Counted from the stretch's first letter, positions 8,699-18,094 are shown. The stretch is DNA of 31,684 nt from Chara braunii (GCA_003427395.1 BFEA01000092.1:864269-895952), one strand, 5' to 3'. Numbers and translations: made by a program. The notes: generated by a model from the sequence alone, not told the origin.

Positions 8699-9440
8699 TT
8701 ACGTGTCTCGTGAGTCGCTTCTGGCGGCCTGAGGGATGCTCAAATCCAGAAGAGACAACACAACGTCATCGCGAGTCGCCAGCTGGGCACTACAATGAGC
8801 TGTGCGAATTGCGTGACACATCGAAAGTCTCGGAGGGGAAGGACTATATGCGGCGGTCTGCTGTGGGGCAGGCGGTACCTCGACAGACGGTGGGGTAGAG
8901 GGAACTGCATCTGTCGTTTCCTGAGGGTTGTCTAGTGGGGTAGCCAAAGGGGCAAACTGCGACTCGGTAGTCGGGAAGCCGGCTATGTATGAGGCCTCAA
9001 CGGTACACTGCACTGTAGCTAGCTGGGTGGGGCTGGCCGGGTGGGGCCGGGGGGGATTGAGATCGACGTTGACGAGAGATGTCAGCATAGTGTCGATCGA
9101 GGGCGGCATGGTATGGACATCGTGAGGTGTGTCCATCCTGGCGGCAACGAAGGCAGCCGCGACGAGCCTTGAGGGTGGACGCTCCTCAGGAGATAAAGTT
9201 GCGCGAGGAGGAACACAACCTTGTGGGAGGTCTATCTGAGGAACCGTGATCGTGCGGGCGCCAACCTGTGCAACCCGACTGCGCGCACGACTCATGGCGG
9301 ACATTACCATCTGCAGGCACTCGACCACTGGGACAGTGTCGTCATCCAAGTGATAATGGATGACGTATCGGAGCTCGATGTCCTCGGGGGCGTCCCCAAG
9401 GGTAGGGTCAAGCTCGACCGAGGTATCCTCACCGTACTCT
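8699..9440 (-). pseudogene. Gag C-terminal / spacer region, proline-rich
   Basis: A ~216-codon open frame (8699-9349), open further upstream to about 9440, connects capsid and protease. It is rich in Pro, Ala, Thr and Ser. No CCHC zinc knuckle is visible, which is unusual but not unique for Ty3/gypsy Gag. The only support for assignment is position and frame continuity between capsid-like and protease-like sequence. The ATG at 9349 is probably internal. Confidence 0.55.
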
Positions 9441-9599
9441 AAAGAACTGTAGCGCCTTGAGAATGGCGCTGCAGGTCGAGCTGGTCGGTAAAAACGGCCT
9501 TCGAAGGAGGATCGATCGAGAGTAGCACCGTGACTGGGTGGCGGCGGCGGTGGATCGCGAAGAAGATGGGGCGTCGGAGAAGCGACTTTGCAGCTTCTG

Positions 9600-10454
9600 G
9601 TACTGTCGAGCAGCCTCGTAGGCCTGCTCTGAGGAGGCGAAGCTCTATCGCCAGAGCTCGATGCGGTAGTCAGTCGGAAGACTGACTACGAACCTGTTGG
9701 TCAAAAGACCTCAGGTAGAAGTGCCTCATCGCAAATGAGGCGAGCGTCTTACACTCTGATGTGACGCTCAAGATCGGCTGGTGCGGAGGACCCGCACCAC
9801 TGCGTCTGGGTGACCCGATCTAAGGCGCCGGTCGCATCATGGAGAGTGTCATAGTCGTTATGGAGGAACGCAGTGAAATCCGCGAGAGTGGGAGCCTCAC
9901 TTGAGCGAGTACGATGGGTATGATAGTTCTCCCATGCGGAGAACGCGCTGCCTCACAATTTAGTTGCGAGCGCGGAGCACCACAACGCATGACTAGTGTT
10001 AGTTAGTGTCAGCGCACGTGTGGCAGCCTGCAACCAATGCGACACACGCGTTGTACCATCGAAGTCGGGTATGTCCGACAGACGCACAAGGGTGGGACTG
10101 TTGTGCTAACGACGAGGGGAGAGGGGTTGATGGGCCTGCACTGCGGCGGCAAATGTCGAGGCCGGTGCAGAGGTAGAAGTGGTGGAAGGCTGAGAGCCGG
10201 GGCTGCTAGTGGAAGGTCCAACAGATGTGGAGGCAACGGTCGCAGCCAACTGTGACGGAGTAGCGAGGTAGGAGGGTAGAGGGGGGGTAGCCGGTCGAGG
10301 GAAACGAGCCGGCAAGACAGAGGTGGGAGGGGGGTTATAAGAAGAAGAAGGGTGAGCAGCCTGTGAAGGGTGAGGCTGTCTCACATAGAGAATCTACGCC
10401 TGGAGTTGCGCCACTGTGGCCTGTAGGGTAGCCACTCGCTGGGTGCGCGGGTCG
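9600..10454 (-). pseudogene. Gag capsid region, broken
   Basis: Gag forms the virus-like particle. On the minus strand a possible coiled-coil start (VATLQATVAQLQA, about 10395-10440) precedes a Pro/Ser/Thr-rich stretch (10106-10384). Then comes VRLSDIPDFDGTTRVSHWL, the FDG...W block common in retrotransposon capsids (about 10030-10090). EAPTLADFTAFL and DRVTQTQW follow at about 9780-9900. At least three stops interrupt it: a TAG near 10108, a TGA near 9957 at a position read here as Trp, and a TAA near 9747. The 10454-10547 stretch matches the other gag copy at 13576-13659. Confidence 0.75.
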
Positions 10455-10547
10455 GAGGTGGAGGAGGCGGAGAGAGTACCCTAGCGGGAGGAGAGAGAAC
10501 TCTGGGCCGTAGTGTCGCGACTGGTGCATGACGCTGGGAAGCAACAC

Positions 10548-11045
10548 CTGTGTCGAGCGCATCGGTCCCGCACGAGGACCCTCCCGGCCGCATCACGCAG
10601 GATTTTGCAGGACTTGTCGCGGAGAGCGTTTGCCGCTCCGGCCGAGTGCGCTAGCTGTACCTCTCACGAGCCCCTACGACAGGACAGGGTCACGCGAGAC
10701 ACCGCTTACCTCCACCTGCGGGAGCTGTCACCATCCCTTAGGTGGGCGTATCCCCACCGAGCTACTGAACCACTTGCGAAGGTTTTTCGTATGCAATTGC
10801 AGAGGTGGCGCAGCCGAGGGCGTTTCTCGTTCACTGTAGCATAGGGGGTACGCGTGGTCGAACACCCAAAAATCGAACCCGCACGTGAATCGTCGTATTG
10901 GGGGGCTGAGGTCCCAAACGCGACTCGGCACCGGTCGACTAGGACGCATCACACGCACCACGCGTTACACCACAACACTTACATCCACAAACACATGACA
11001 CAATAACACAACAACACAACAACACAACAACACTCCTAGCCGTTT
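10548..11045. other. 5' leader side of the retroelement, no recognised gene
   Basis: This stretch has no match to the related gag copy and no clear coding frame. A (ACAAC)n-rich tract lies around 11000-11035. I looked for a primer-binding site next to an LTR end here and could not identify one with confidence. Confidence 0.35.
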
Positions 11046-11049
11046 CAGT

Positions 11050-11430
11050 ACCCAACCCATAACTTTATGCATCGAGAATCCGATAGGTATCGAGCGCTGG
11101 ACTTAGCATAAAAAGTTGGGCGAGCGCAGAGCCTCCTCACATCGACCAGCCATGCGGGCATATGCAAGCATTCGTGCTGATGGGGTACTACGTAGTACTT
11201 GTAACCGCTCGGCCCTTGATAATCTCGAGGGTCGTGTTCGACACTCAAGTGTCGGCTGACGAGCGCTTTGAGGGGTTAATCTCTCGACGCTAGACAACTG
11301 CCAGATGCGGTTGAAGACCACACCCTCTTTTGCACCCTGTGGAGAGGGGTTGAGTAGACAACTTAAGGGCTGTCGTGGCGGCCCGAGATCATGGGGTTTG
11401 ACTTTGACGGTTGTCACGGACTACAACGTC
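11050..11430 (-). repeat. LTR-like block, copy 1
   Basis: This block shares ordered motifs with 11780-12130: CATCGACYAGCMATGC, a self-complementary CGACACTCAAGTGTCG hairpin followed by GCTGA, a GCGAG/GAGCG and GGGGTTAA / GGGGGTAA segment, and GCACCCTGWGG. It lies where the 5' LTR of the minus-strand element would be. I infer an LTR or LTR fragment; no TG...CA boundaries or target duplication could be fixed. Confidence 0.4.
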
Positions 11431-11779
11431 CAACTATGAAAACCTCAAAAAAGGAAGCGAACGCAGATAGAGAAAGAGGCTCACTCATTTTTTTGCTCTG
11501 CTTAGCCCATATTCCAGCTTGTGTAGCCTGATATGCCTATCAATTGGAAGAGCGTTAGTACAAAAGGTGCGCGCGGATAGTGCCCAAATCGGACCTATGT
11601 GCCAACCGACGTTCGAAACGTTGGAAGCTCGTATGGGGATTCCCATAGGCCGACTAGGACTAATACTCCGTCCGCACGTCACTTCACTTTACCAAAACTA
11701 GGATCTACTTACCGCAACATGCTTTTGTCCTTTCCGCTCGACCTATAATTGTTCCTGCGCAAGCCCTAAGCGGAGTCCG
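11431..11779. other. Spacer between the two LTR-like blocks
   Basis: Short overlapping open frames run on both strands near 11485-11700 without recognisable motifs. Nothing else is supportable. Confidence 0.35.
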
Positions 11780-12130
11780 CGCGCTGAATCGTATAAAACG
11801 GTCGTGCATGCGTAGGGCCTACATACATCGACTAGCAATGCAGTCACACGTAAGTGGTCGTGATGACGGCGCATTATGTGGTGCCCATAATCGAGTGGCC
11901 TTATCCGAGCCATGGGGTCGCTCTCGACGCTCAGGCGTCGGCTGAAATGCGAGTTAAGGGGGGTAAACCTTTAGCGAGCGCAAAACCGGCCTGAGGGCCT
12001 TACCGTCTTCAGCACCCTGAGGTGTCCTAGAGGGTGCGGGGTAAGATGGTCCCTAGGGCGGGAAGGAATTCGAAGCGGTGGTGATTTGTCTGGCGCATCA
12101 CCAGCAACACGCTAGCCCTTCCGCCCGGAA
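11780..12130 (-). repeat. LTR-like block, copy 2
   Basis: This is the diverged partner of the 11050-11430 block, offset by about 690-720 bases. Its central hairpin reads CGACGCTCAGGCGTCG, against CGACACTCAAGTGTCG in copy 1. It ends with another stem: GGGCGGGAAGG (12056-12066) pairs with CCCTTCCGCCC (12116-12126) with one bulge, and an inner GGTGAT/ATCACC stem lies between. Confidence 0.4.
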
Positions 12131-12165
12131 CTCTATCGTTCCACAAAAATAAATTAAAACAAGGA

Positions 12166-12636
12166 CTAGGAAAAATGACATTTAACGTTAGCAGGGGAAA
12201 ACATGAACATCCCGCCGGACCGAGTTGCTGGGGGACAGCCCCTCAGTCTCGCGGCGCTCCTGTCTCCCCGGTACAGCGTCGTGCGGGCAGGTAAATGAAC
12301 CTTCGCGCGAGGGGTGATCCCTTCCGCGTTGAGCCTAATACCTGGGACGTCCTGGACAAGGACCTCGAATCCTAGGCTCAAGACTAGCATCCGACCAATA
12401 AGACCATCGAGGAAAAGGATGACGTAGACATATGGTCGCATAGCCCCATGGGGGTTATCCGAATGTATGCCTACTTTAACTCTCACAATATCAAGACAGA
12501 GAAAAAGGCGATCACAATCAAACAACAATTTGTGTGGTAGGTCACTCTCACGACAGTTGTGTGGTTTGCCCATCTGGATCAAAAAGCATATCCATCCACC
12601 AAGACTCAATCGAGATTCTTCCATACATACCTGCAA
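12166..12636 (-). CDS. Unassigned open frame, 156 codons
   Basis: I do not recognise this protein. It is the longest open frame between the two gag copies. It has a hydrophobic middle (YVYVILFLDGLIGRMLVL) and basic C-terminal stretches. That middle loosely recalls the strand-turn-strand ahead of a retroviral-type protease active site, but no D-[ST]-G is present, so I do not call it a protease. Given its position between retroelement pieces it may be part of another decayed element. It may also be a chance frame. Confidence 0.2.
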   Translation of the reverse strand: MQVCMEESRLSLGGWICFLIQMGKPHNCRESDLPHKLLFDCDRLFLCLDIVRVKVGIHSDNPHGAMRPYVYVILFLDGLIGRMLVLSLGFEVLVQDVPGIRLNAEGITPRAKVHLPARTTLYRGDRSAARLRGCPPATRSGGMFMFSPANVKCHFS

Positions 12637-12639
12637 TCA

Positions 12640-13570
12640 TAAGCACAATATTCAAACAACATCACACACACTAAAGGGGTCAACTTTTCAACCTGCTGCA
12701 GCTCACACCCTGCCTTATGCACACAAGCCCAACCTTTTCCCCACCATTCCTCAACAAACACACTCAGTGTTTAAGAAATTGTCATTTGTAAAGAATCTGG
12801 ATGAAAACCCAAGAAAACATAAAACCCAGCAAGGGTCAAGGCTTTAGGTTGAGGAGCAAAAAAAACAAGAAAGTTGAGTTGTGAACCGACGAATCGGCAA
12901 CCGACCCGTTATCAGTGATAACAGAAGAGTGACCCTTTTGAAGGATCAGGCTGAACAGATCAAGCCTTCAGGCGAAATAAGAAAACCTGCATCACAGTAC
13001 AGGTCAAAAACCCACTACTATGTTCATGCCCAAAAGGAGAATACTCCCGAGGTCGTAACCTAACTCCTCTACCATTTTCATCGTCAGCTCCCCTTACTAG
13101 TACCAGGTCACTGAGCCTCTCCTTTATTCAAGGCAGATCTGCTAAGTAGCCCCTAGCTGAAAATATTCTAACTCCTCAAATCTACGAAATTTCGGCAGCA
13201 CTTCCCGTAGGAAAAATGCCTTTCCAGAATTTCTATGAGTCCAAAAAATGATCAACTTTTTCAGATTTGTAGAAATTTTGGCAGCGCTTCCCGTAGGAAC
13301 AGGAGGCTGTCAAGATTTAAAGTTGAAAAACCAGGAAGACAAAGCAAGCTATACTTGGGCCTAACTTCTGACACTTGGTTGATACTTAGGATTGAAGATA
13401 GTTTACACGATCCTTTTTTCAGATGATGATATTGTGAGCTATCGTTAATTCTAACTTTCAGTAAGGTCAGTCATATCTTTATCCCAAGCTTCCCCTTTCA
13501 TCATTCATCTCATCTACCTATGGTTCCAACACTTGGCGAGCATCTAAGCAGCTAAGCTATCAAAAAGACG
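12640..13570. other. Unassigned region with two copies of a GGCAGC...TTCCCGTAGGA motif
   Basis: No gene is recognised. At 13186-13211 and 13271-13298 the motif GAAATTTYGGCAGCRCTTCC, followed by CGTAGGA, occurs twice, 85 bases apart. It is related to the array at 14648-15020. Confidence 0.45.
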
Positions 13571-13575
13571 TCACA

Positions 13576-14401
13576 GGAGGTGGAGAAAGTACCCTACAAG
13601 AGGAGAGAGAACTCTGGGCCGTAGTGCCGCGACTGGTGCATGACGCTGGGAAGCAACACTGGGGTGAGTAGAAGAAACTGTTTGGCCAGATATCGGTATC
13701 TGGGCTACAGCCCATGCGGCAACGGCTGAAGCGACAGGGGCGGCGGGGGCGGCGGGGGCGGCGGGGGCCAATAAATGTGCTGCGACAGACGGTATGGTCT
13801 GAGCAGCAGCAACACTCACCACTGCGGAGGAGGAGTGTTGGGCCTGGCCCGCGGAGGAGGACGAACCACCATGTCTCCGTCCCTTTAGTCGTAGAGAGTG
13901 GGACTCAGAGCCGGTAGGGGATGGGGTTTGGGAGCGGTGGGGAGAGCGATGAGGAGAATCCTTGAGGCGGTGAACTTTAAGAGCGAGCGCATTGACTTGC
14001 CTCTCGAGGGGTACAAGCGCATCGAGACGCGCTTGCAGAGGTGCAAGGAGAGACGCAAAAACAACACGAAGGTCCACGGGGTCTACAAAGTGCTGACCCT
14101 GGACCGTCGGGTGGGTGGGCGCCTTAGAGACGGAGGGCGTTGCGGCGATCTCCTCAGCTATAGTCTCGTCCGTGGGTAGTGGACGCATGGGGGTAGACAT
14201 GGCGGAAGGTGGAGAAAAAGGGGGGGAAGGAGATGGGTTATGGCGTGGGGATAGGAGTCCACCGGTGAGAGGGAGGGGACCATGGGAGCGGAGTGGGTAA
14301 TCGCGAGTCGGCTCACTCCGTGACCAGCGGGTCACGCGTGAGATGGTGACACGAATCCGCTCGAAGGGAGAAGAGCCGTTCGGGTCCAGGGTGCCCGACA
14401 A
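13576..14401 (-). pseudogene. Gag N-terminal region of a second copy of the Ty3/gypsy family
   Basis: An open frame of about 276 codons. It starts with a basic Ser/Arg/Pro-rich segment. A leucine-rich stretch with heptad-like spacing, LLAPLQARLDALVPLERQV, then suggests the coiled coil found in many Gag N-termini. It ends in Ser/Ala/Pro-rich low complexity, including Ala-Ala-Pro repeats coded by a GGCGGG minisatellite (13737-13769). The last part (13576-13659) matches 10454-10547 of the main element at DNA level, including an identical 22-base stretch, and reads ASQRHAPVA then LRPRVLSP in both. It is cut at 13571, so the capsid is missing. The ATG at 14401 is the first in frame and lies close behind telobox-like motifs. 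Confidence 0.6.
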
Positions 14402-14420
14402 GAGAGTAAGGGGGTTGGGA

Positions 14421-14490
14421 GAACCCTAAACCCTAGAAAACCCCTAAGAAAACCCTAACCGGGGTTTGGGTGGTTAGGGTAGGGTAGCGT
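14421..14490 (-). promoter_or_regulatory. Telobox-like cluster upstream of the gag fragment
   Basis: AACCCTAAACCCTAG, two shorter CCCTAA motifs and an inverted GGTTAGGGTAGGGT lie within 70 bases, directly upstream of the minus-strand frame starting at 14401. ACCCTAACC (14452-14460) and GGTTAGGGT (14472-14480) form a 9-bp stem. Teloboxes occur in plant 5' leaders and promoters, and short interstitial telomere repeats look the same. The position suggests the 5' untranslated leader of the element; this is inference. Confidence 0.4.
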
Positions 14491-14520
14491 ACTAGCGACG
14501 ACCTAATGAAGGAAAAAAAA

Positions 14521-14581
14521 TAGTAACCATGGAGGGGGGGGGGGGGGGNAAAAAAAAAAAAAAAAAANAAAATTTTNAANN

Positions 14582-14612
<31 letters not shown>
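14521..14612. other. Low-quality homopolymer stretch with unresolved bases
   Basis: A G run, an A run, isolated Ns at 14549, 14568, 14577 and 14580-14581, and another A run of about 30. The base calls here should not be trusted. Confidence 0.8.
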
Positions 14613-14613
<1 letters not shown>

Positions 14614-14647
14614 AAAAGGTGAGAAGAGAAAAAATATTTATTTTTTT

Positions 14648-15120
14648 AGAATTTTTGGCAGCATTTTCTACCCCAATGGGGTAACAAAGGTGCAAAGAGG
14701 AAGGAGAGACTAAGAGAAGCACACTAAGTTTTACAATGCCGCAAATTATAATTTTCAGAAAAATAAATAAATAAGTAGATGAAGAGGTGAAGAAAAACTA
14801 AGTGTTGAATTTTTCAAAAATTTCGGCAGCATTTCGTTACCCCCATGGGGTCGAAGTATGCCGTCAAGAAGAAAGGCTAAGTAAAATGAGAAGATTTTGT
14901 CAGCACTTCGCTACCCCCAAGGGGTCAAAATGTGTTGAAAAAGACTAAGTAAGAAAAAAAAAAAAAAAAAACAGAAAATTTCGACAGCACTTCCTTACCC
15001 CCACGGGATCAAAATGTGTGCCGAAAGCAAGAGTGACTAAGTCCTAATCAGATTTGAGGGTGCCGCAAAGAAATTTGAATTTTCAGAATAAATAAAAAAT
15101 AAAATAAAATAAATAAATAA
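14648..15120. repeat. Degenerate tandem array with GGCAGCAYTTC...CCCCAYGGGGTC motif
   Basis: Four units at about 14648, 14818, 14893 and 14973 carry AATTTYGGCAGCAYTTC, then a TACCCCCAYGGGGTC-type palindromic segment (CCCC-AT-GGGG) followed by AAAATGTG or similar. Between them, CTAAGT...TGCCGCAAA...TTTTCAGAA-AAATAAATA occurs at about 14720-14775 and 15037-15110, giving a larger period of roughly 320 bases. Two outlying units lie at 13186 and 13271. The GC palindrome varies while staying mostly self-complementary. Confidence 0.6.
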
Positions 15121-15655
15121 ATGAGAAAAGAAGGTGAGGAATAAGATAATTCAAATTTTTGAAAAAAATAAAAGCGGAGATTTAAATAAAAAAGAAAAAC
15201 AAAAGAAGAAAGCAGAAAAATTCGAAGTTGGGGGGGGAGGGGGGATGAAAGCGTGATGAAGAAAGAGAGAAATAGGTGAGAGAGAGAGAAAGAGTAAAGT
15301 GGTAGGGTTCGAAAGGATAGGTAAATGATGGGGGGGGAGAGAAAAAGGGTTGGGGGAGAGTAGGTTAGTGGGTAGGATGGTGATACCAAGCTCTTGGGTG
15401 ACCAAGAGCAGAGCACTACCAAGACCCACAAAATCTTGGCCTTCAAGATGCTACTGGCCTGCTGCCGCAGCAATAGAAGACAATGATGATGATGTTTCAG
15501 GGCTGGCTGAAATCTTGATCAGCCACCTTACTGCCACAGTTGCGCAACCCCTCGCAAGGGGGGAATATTGAACTACTGCCAAACTGTTGCTGCAGCAGTG
15601 GAAAAATAATGAAGAAAAATAAAATAAAATATATATATATATATATATATATATA
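15121..15655. other. Purine-rich low-complexity region, no gene
   Basis: Mostly A/G-rich with G runs up to about 15370, then mixed sequence with a small hairpin (CTCTTGG-GTGA-CCAAGAG) near 15390. It ends in a (TA)n tract that flanks the next TIR element. The long minus-strand frames here are translations of simple sequence. Confidence 0.5.
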
Positions 15656-16400
15656 CAGGGTCACCAGCCCGTACGTACGGAGGTCCCCGCCGACTCCCGG
15701 GCAGACCTCCGTACGTACGGGCGTTCGGGGTCTCGTACGGGGTCCGAACCCGACGGCATTCAGCCCCCGCCAAAAATTATTTCGGGGCCTAAAAAAATAT
15801 TTTTTTTCTAAATTTTATTTTCTGAGTTCTCTATGACGTGAGGTATATGCCTGTAAATTTTCAAGTCATTTGGCTAAGCCCAATAAAAATTAACAATCGT
15901 CAAAGATGGCGGTGTCAAAACGTGCTCGCCCACGTATTTTTTCACTTTTAACTTTTTGTTTTCACTTTAGTTCGGGGTCTAAACAATTTTATCATTTTTT
16001 GAAACTTTTTTAGTGGGTTTTGTATTATGTGAAGTACACATCTTTTAGCTATGCCAAAAAAAATGAAAAATCGCCAAAGATGGTGGTGTAGAAAACATGC
16101 TCCCGCACTCACCAAATTTAATTCTCTTTTTATTTTTATTATTAGTATTTGTTTTCCATATTTTATTTTTATTTCAACTTTGGTGAGGAATTCGGATGTA
16201 ATGCTCAGGCAAATCTTGTTTAATTTATTTTTCTCCATAACATATCGTTTTTTCAGAATTTTTTGATGATTGTTTTGTTTTTTTTTTTGGGGGGGGGGGT
16301 CCGCGTTCGGTCTGAACGGCCGAACGCATCCCCAAGGGGTCCCATACGTTCGGACGTTCGGGTTCGGGCGTTCGGCCCATCCCGAATGCCGGTTACCCTG
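15656..16400 (+). mobile_element. Non-autonomous TIR element (hAT-like MITE), long copy inside a TA tract
   Basis: It begins CAGGGTCACC and ends GGTTACCCTG, bordered by TA tracts as in the copy at 1761-2123. The right ~260 bases align well with that copy (TTTGGT...GAATT, AGGCAAAT, TTTTTCTCCATAACATA, then the CCGCGTTCGG-rich end). It also contains an internal tandem duplication of about 190 bases starting at TTCGGGGCCTAAA (15781) and TTCGGGGTCTAAA (15971). Both units contain AATCGYCAAAGATGGYGGTGT. There is no coding capacity. Confidence 0.75.
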
Positions 16401-16577
16401 TATATATCTATATATATATATTTACCGGGCAGTTCTATTTGACGATATATATATATATGTGGCGCAGCCCCCTAACCAGGGGGTCTTCAACCTCCACGGC
16501 AAGCTGCCACATGGCACTGCAGATGGCCACGTGCTGCTGTCATGCTGGCCGGTGCTCTGCGGGGGGGGGGAAGGAGG

Positions 16578-16666
16578 NNNNNNNNNNNNNNNNNNNNNNN
16601 NNNNNNNNNNNNNNNNNNNNNNNNNNNNNNNNNNNNNNNNNNNNNNNNNNNNNNNNNNNNNNNNNN
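16578..16666. other. Assembly gap (89 Ns)
   Basis: A run of N flanked on both sides by G runs and AAGGAGG. The true length and content are unknown; frames reading through it are meaningless. Confidence 0.98.
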
Positions 16667-16669
16667 GGG

Positions 16670-17400
16670 GGGGGGGGAAGGAGGAGGGGGAAAGGGGGGG
16701 TTAAATAGTTTGCACAACACCTCTTCAACATCAGCGTGCCGCACTGCTAATCCGTAGACACACTGTGGCCAGTGTGTTACATTGGTGGCTACGCACGCGC
16801 ATGGCCAGCAACTGCCCAGATTCAAACCCTGGCAGCAGCATGCGTCCTGGACCTTGATAAAGATAATTCGGGAGCAAGGCGGGGCGGGGCAGCGTGGGTA
16901 CGTGGCGCGTGCGTGTGCGACAGCCTTGGCCTAGTGTCACGCATTGTGCTAGCTCTCTCTTTTCTGCCACGTGTTAGCGCCTTCTCGCTCCGTTGCCGCT
17001 GCACCTTTTCGCCCACTGTTTACCACAAAAACAGCGGGTGTGACGGACCCGCCGAGATGACGGTCCGTCAGGATCGAGACGAAGGGTTGAGGGGGACAAG
17101 ATGGAGATGGAGCTGGAAGGGACAACGCAGCTCCGACGTGGACTCAACACGCACGTATTCCAAAAGTGCAGAATGAAGAATAATCTGAAAAACAGACAAC
17201 AGTTGGGGTATACCCGCAGTAGACTGACTGGACTTGACTGGACCGGCCTGGTACCGACAGTGGTACCAAGCTGGACTGGATTGGACTGGAACAGCACACG
17301 GCCTATGGGGTCAGACCACGGCCTGGTCCCATAGGCCGAACTGACAAATAGATGAATAGGCCCTGGCAGATGGAGGCCCGCAGCACAATGACTATCGGAT
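16670..17400. other. Unassigned region with a GC-rich hairpin
   Basis: No gene is recognised. CGGCCTATGGG (17299-17309) pairs perfectly with 17328-17338, and a GGTACC-GACAGT-GGTACC stem lies just upstream within repeated GACTGGA motifs. Short open frames here have no recognisable domain. Confidence 0.45.
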
Positions 17401-17403
17401 AGG

Positions 17404-18094
17404 AACTACATTCAGTTTGGGGGAAGGGTTTTGAGACATAAGAATGGTATTCCGATGAGGTAACCTTGCTTGCCCATTTGGTGTAATCTGTACTTTTTCC
17501 GATATGTATTTGAATGCATGATGAGGCTGGTTGAAACGGGAAACAAACACTTGACTACTCTGTTCTCGCACACATTCAGATACCTGGATGATCTGAATGC
17601 TTTAAACAACACCTGCATCCGCGAATTCCTTATGGAAGACTGCCCCCATGGTGATGATGACCCTGTTTGGTTACATCCCTTGTAGTTTATTGATATCAAG
17701 GAACAAAGTATCGGAGACAAGACAAACACATTCCTGAACCTCAAACTAATAGTGGAAACACCACATGCCAACACTGAGAAATTCGATAAGGTGGAGGAGA
17801 TTGGGCTGAGGGTAAACAAGTATATTAGATTCGGATCCAACAGGCCAATTAAACAGTCTTTGTCCATCATACTTGATCAGACGGCCTCGGTACTCATTAT
17901 TTCATCTACCCCCGCAAGGCTGCACAGGACATTGGGAAAATTGTGGACAGAATGTGTCAAAATGGGTTTAACAGAAGAAGATGTTAGGGTATGGTGAGAA
18001 GGGTAATTAGGAACCTTGAGAGGTTTCAACCTTTCAGATGCCCAACTGAGGAAGTATATAACATCCTCAGGGATTCTTATGGAATGCACTACTG
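17404..18094 (+). pseudogene. Reverse-transcriptase fragment, possibly Penelope-like
   Basis: One reading frame, interrupted by TAA, TAG (17683-17685) and TGA (17995-17997), carries RT hallmarks. NGIPM is the start of the GxPMG block. Then comes FRYLDDLNALNN, containing a YLDD catalytic centre. After that TNTFLNLKL fits the strand after the palm, RFGSNRPIKQSLSI follows, and the frame ends near RDSYGMHY. The R-Y-[IL]-DD-L-x-x-x-NN context resembles Penelope-like elements and relatives more than the Ty3 or LINE fragments in this window. No GIY-YIG domain is visible. The domain's fingers are missing upstream, so only a 5'-truncated remnant is left. Confidence 0.6.

Larger units (their letters stand above)
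5560..10550 (-). mobile_element. Ty3/gypsy LTR retrotransposon, truncated and inactivated
   Basis: Read on the minus strand, gag, aspartic protease, reverse transcriptase, RNase H and integrase follow one another in the Ty3/gypsy order. Every module is interrupted by stops or frameshifts. The integrase end is cut near the (GA)n tract and no 3' LTR is visible to its left. On the 5' side the sequence beyond 10550 no longer matches the related gag copy at 13576-14401. I did not find the common initiator-Met primer-binding motif (TGGTATCAGAGC). The element is old and cannot move by itself. Confidence 0.9.

Noticed and set aside
10860-10985. Possible tRNA-like or SINE sequence (GGGTTCGATTTTTGG on the minus strand with upstream D-arm-like words)
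   Set aside because: The T stem does not pair, the spacing between boxes is too long for a tRNA, and no acceptor stem could be drawn.
12166-12636. Retroviral-type protease in the unassigned 156-codon frame
   Set aside because: The strand pattern is suggestive, but the D-[ST]-G active site is missing.
14521-14612. Poly-G/poly-A structure as a biological signal
   Set aside because: Isolated Ns and homopolymers indicate poor base calling.
16453-16500. tRNA-like start GTGGCGCAGCC
   Set aside because: No T arm or acceptor follows at tRNA spacing.
16270-16825. Open frames through the gap
   Set aside because: They read through 89 unknown bases.
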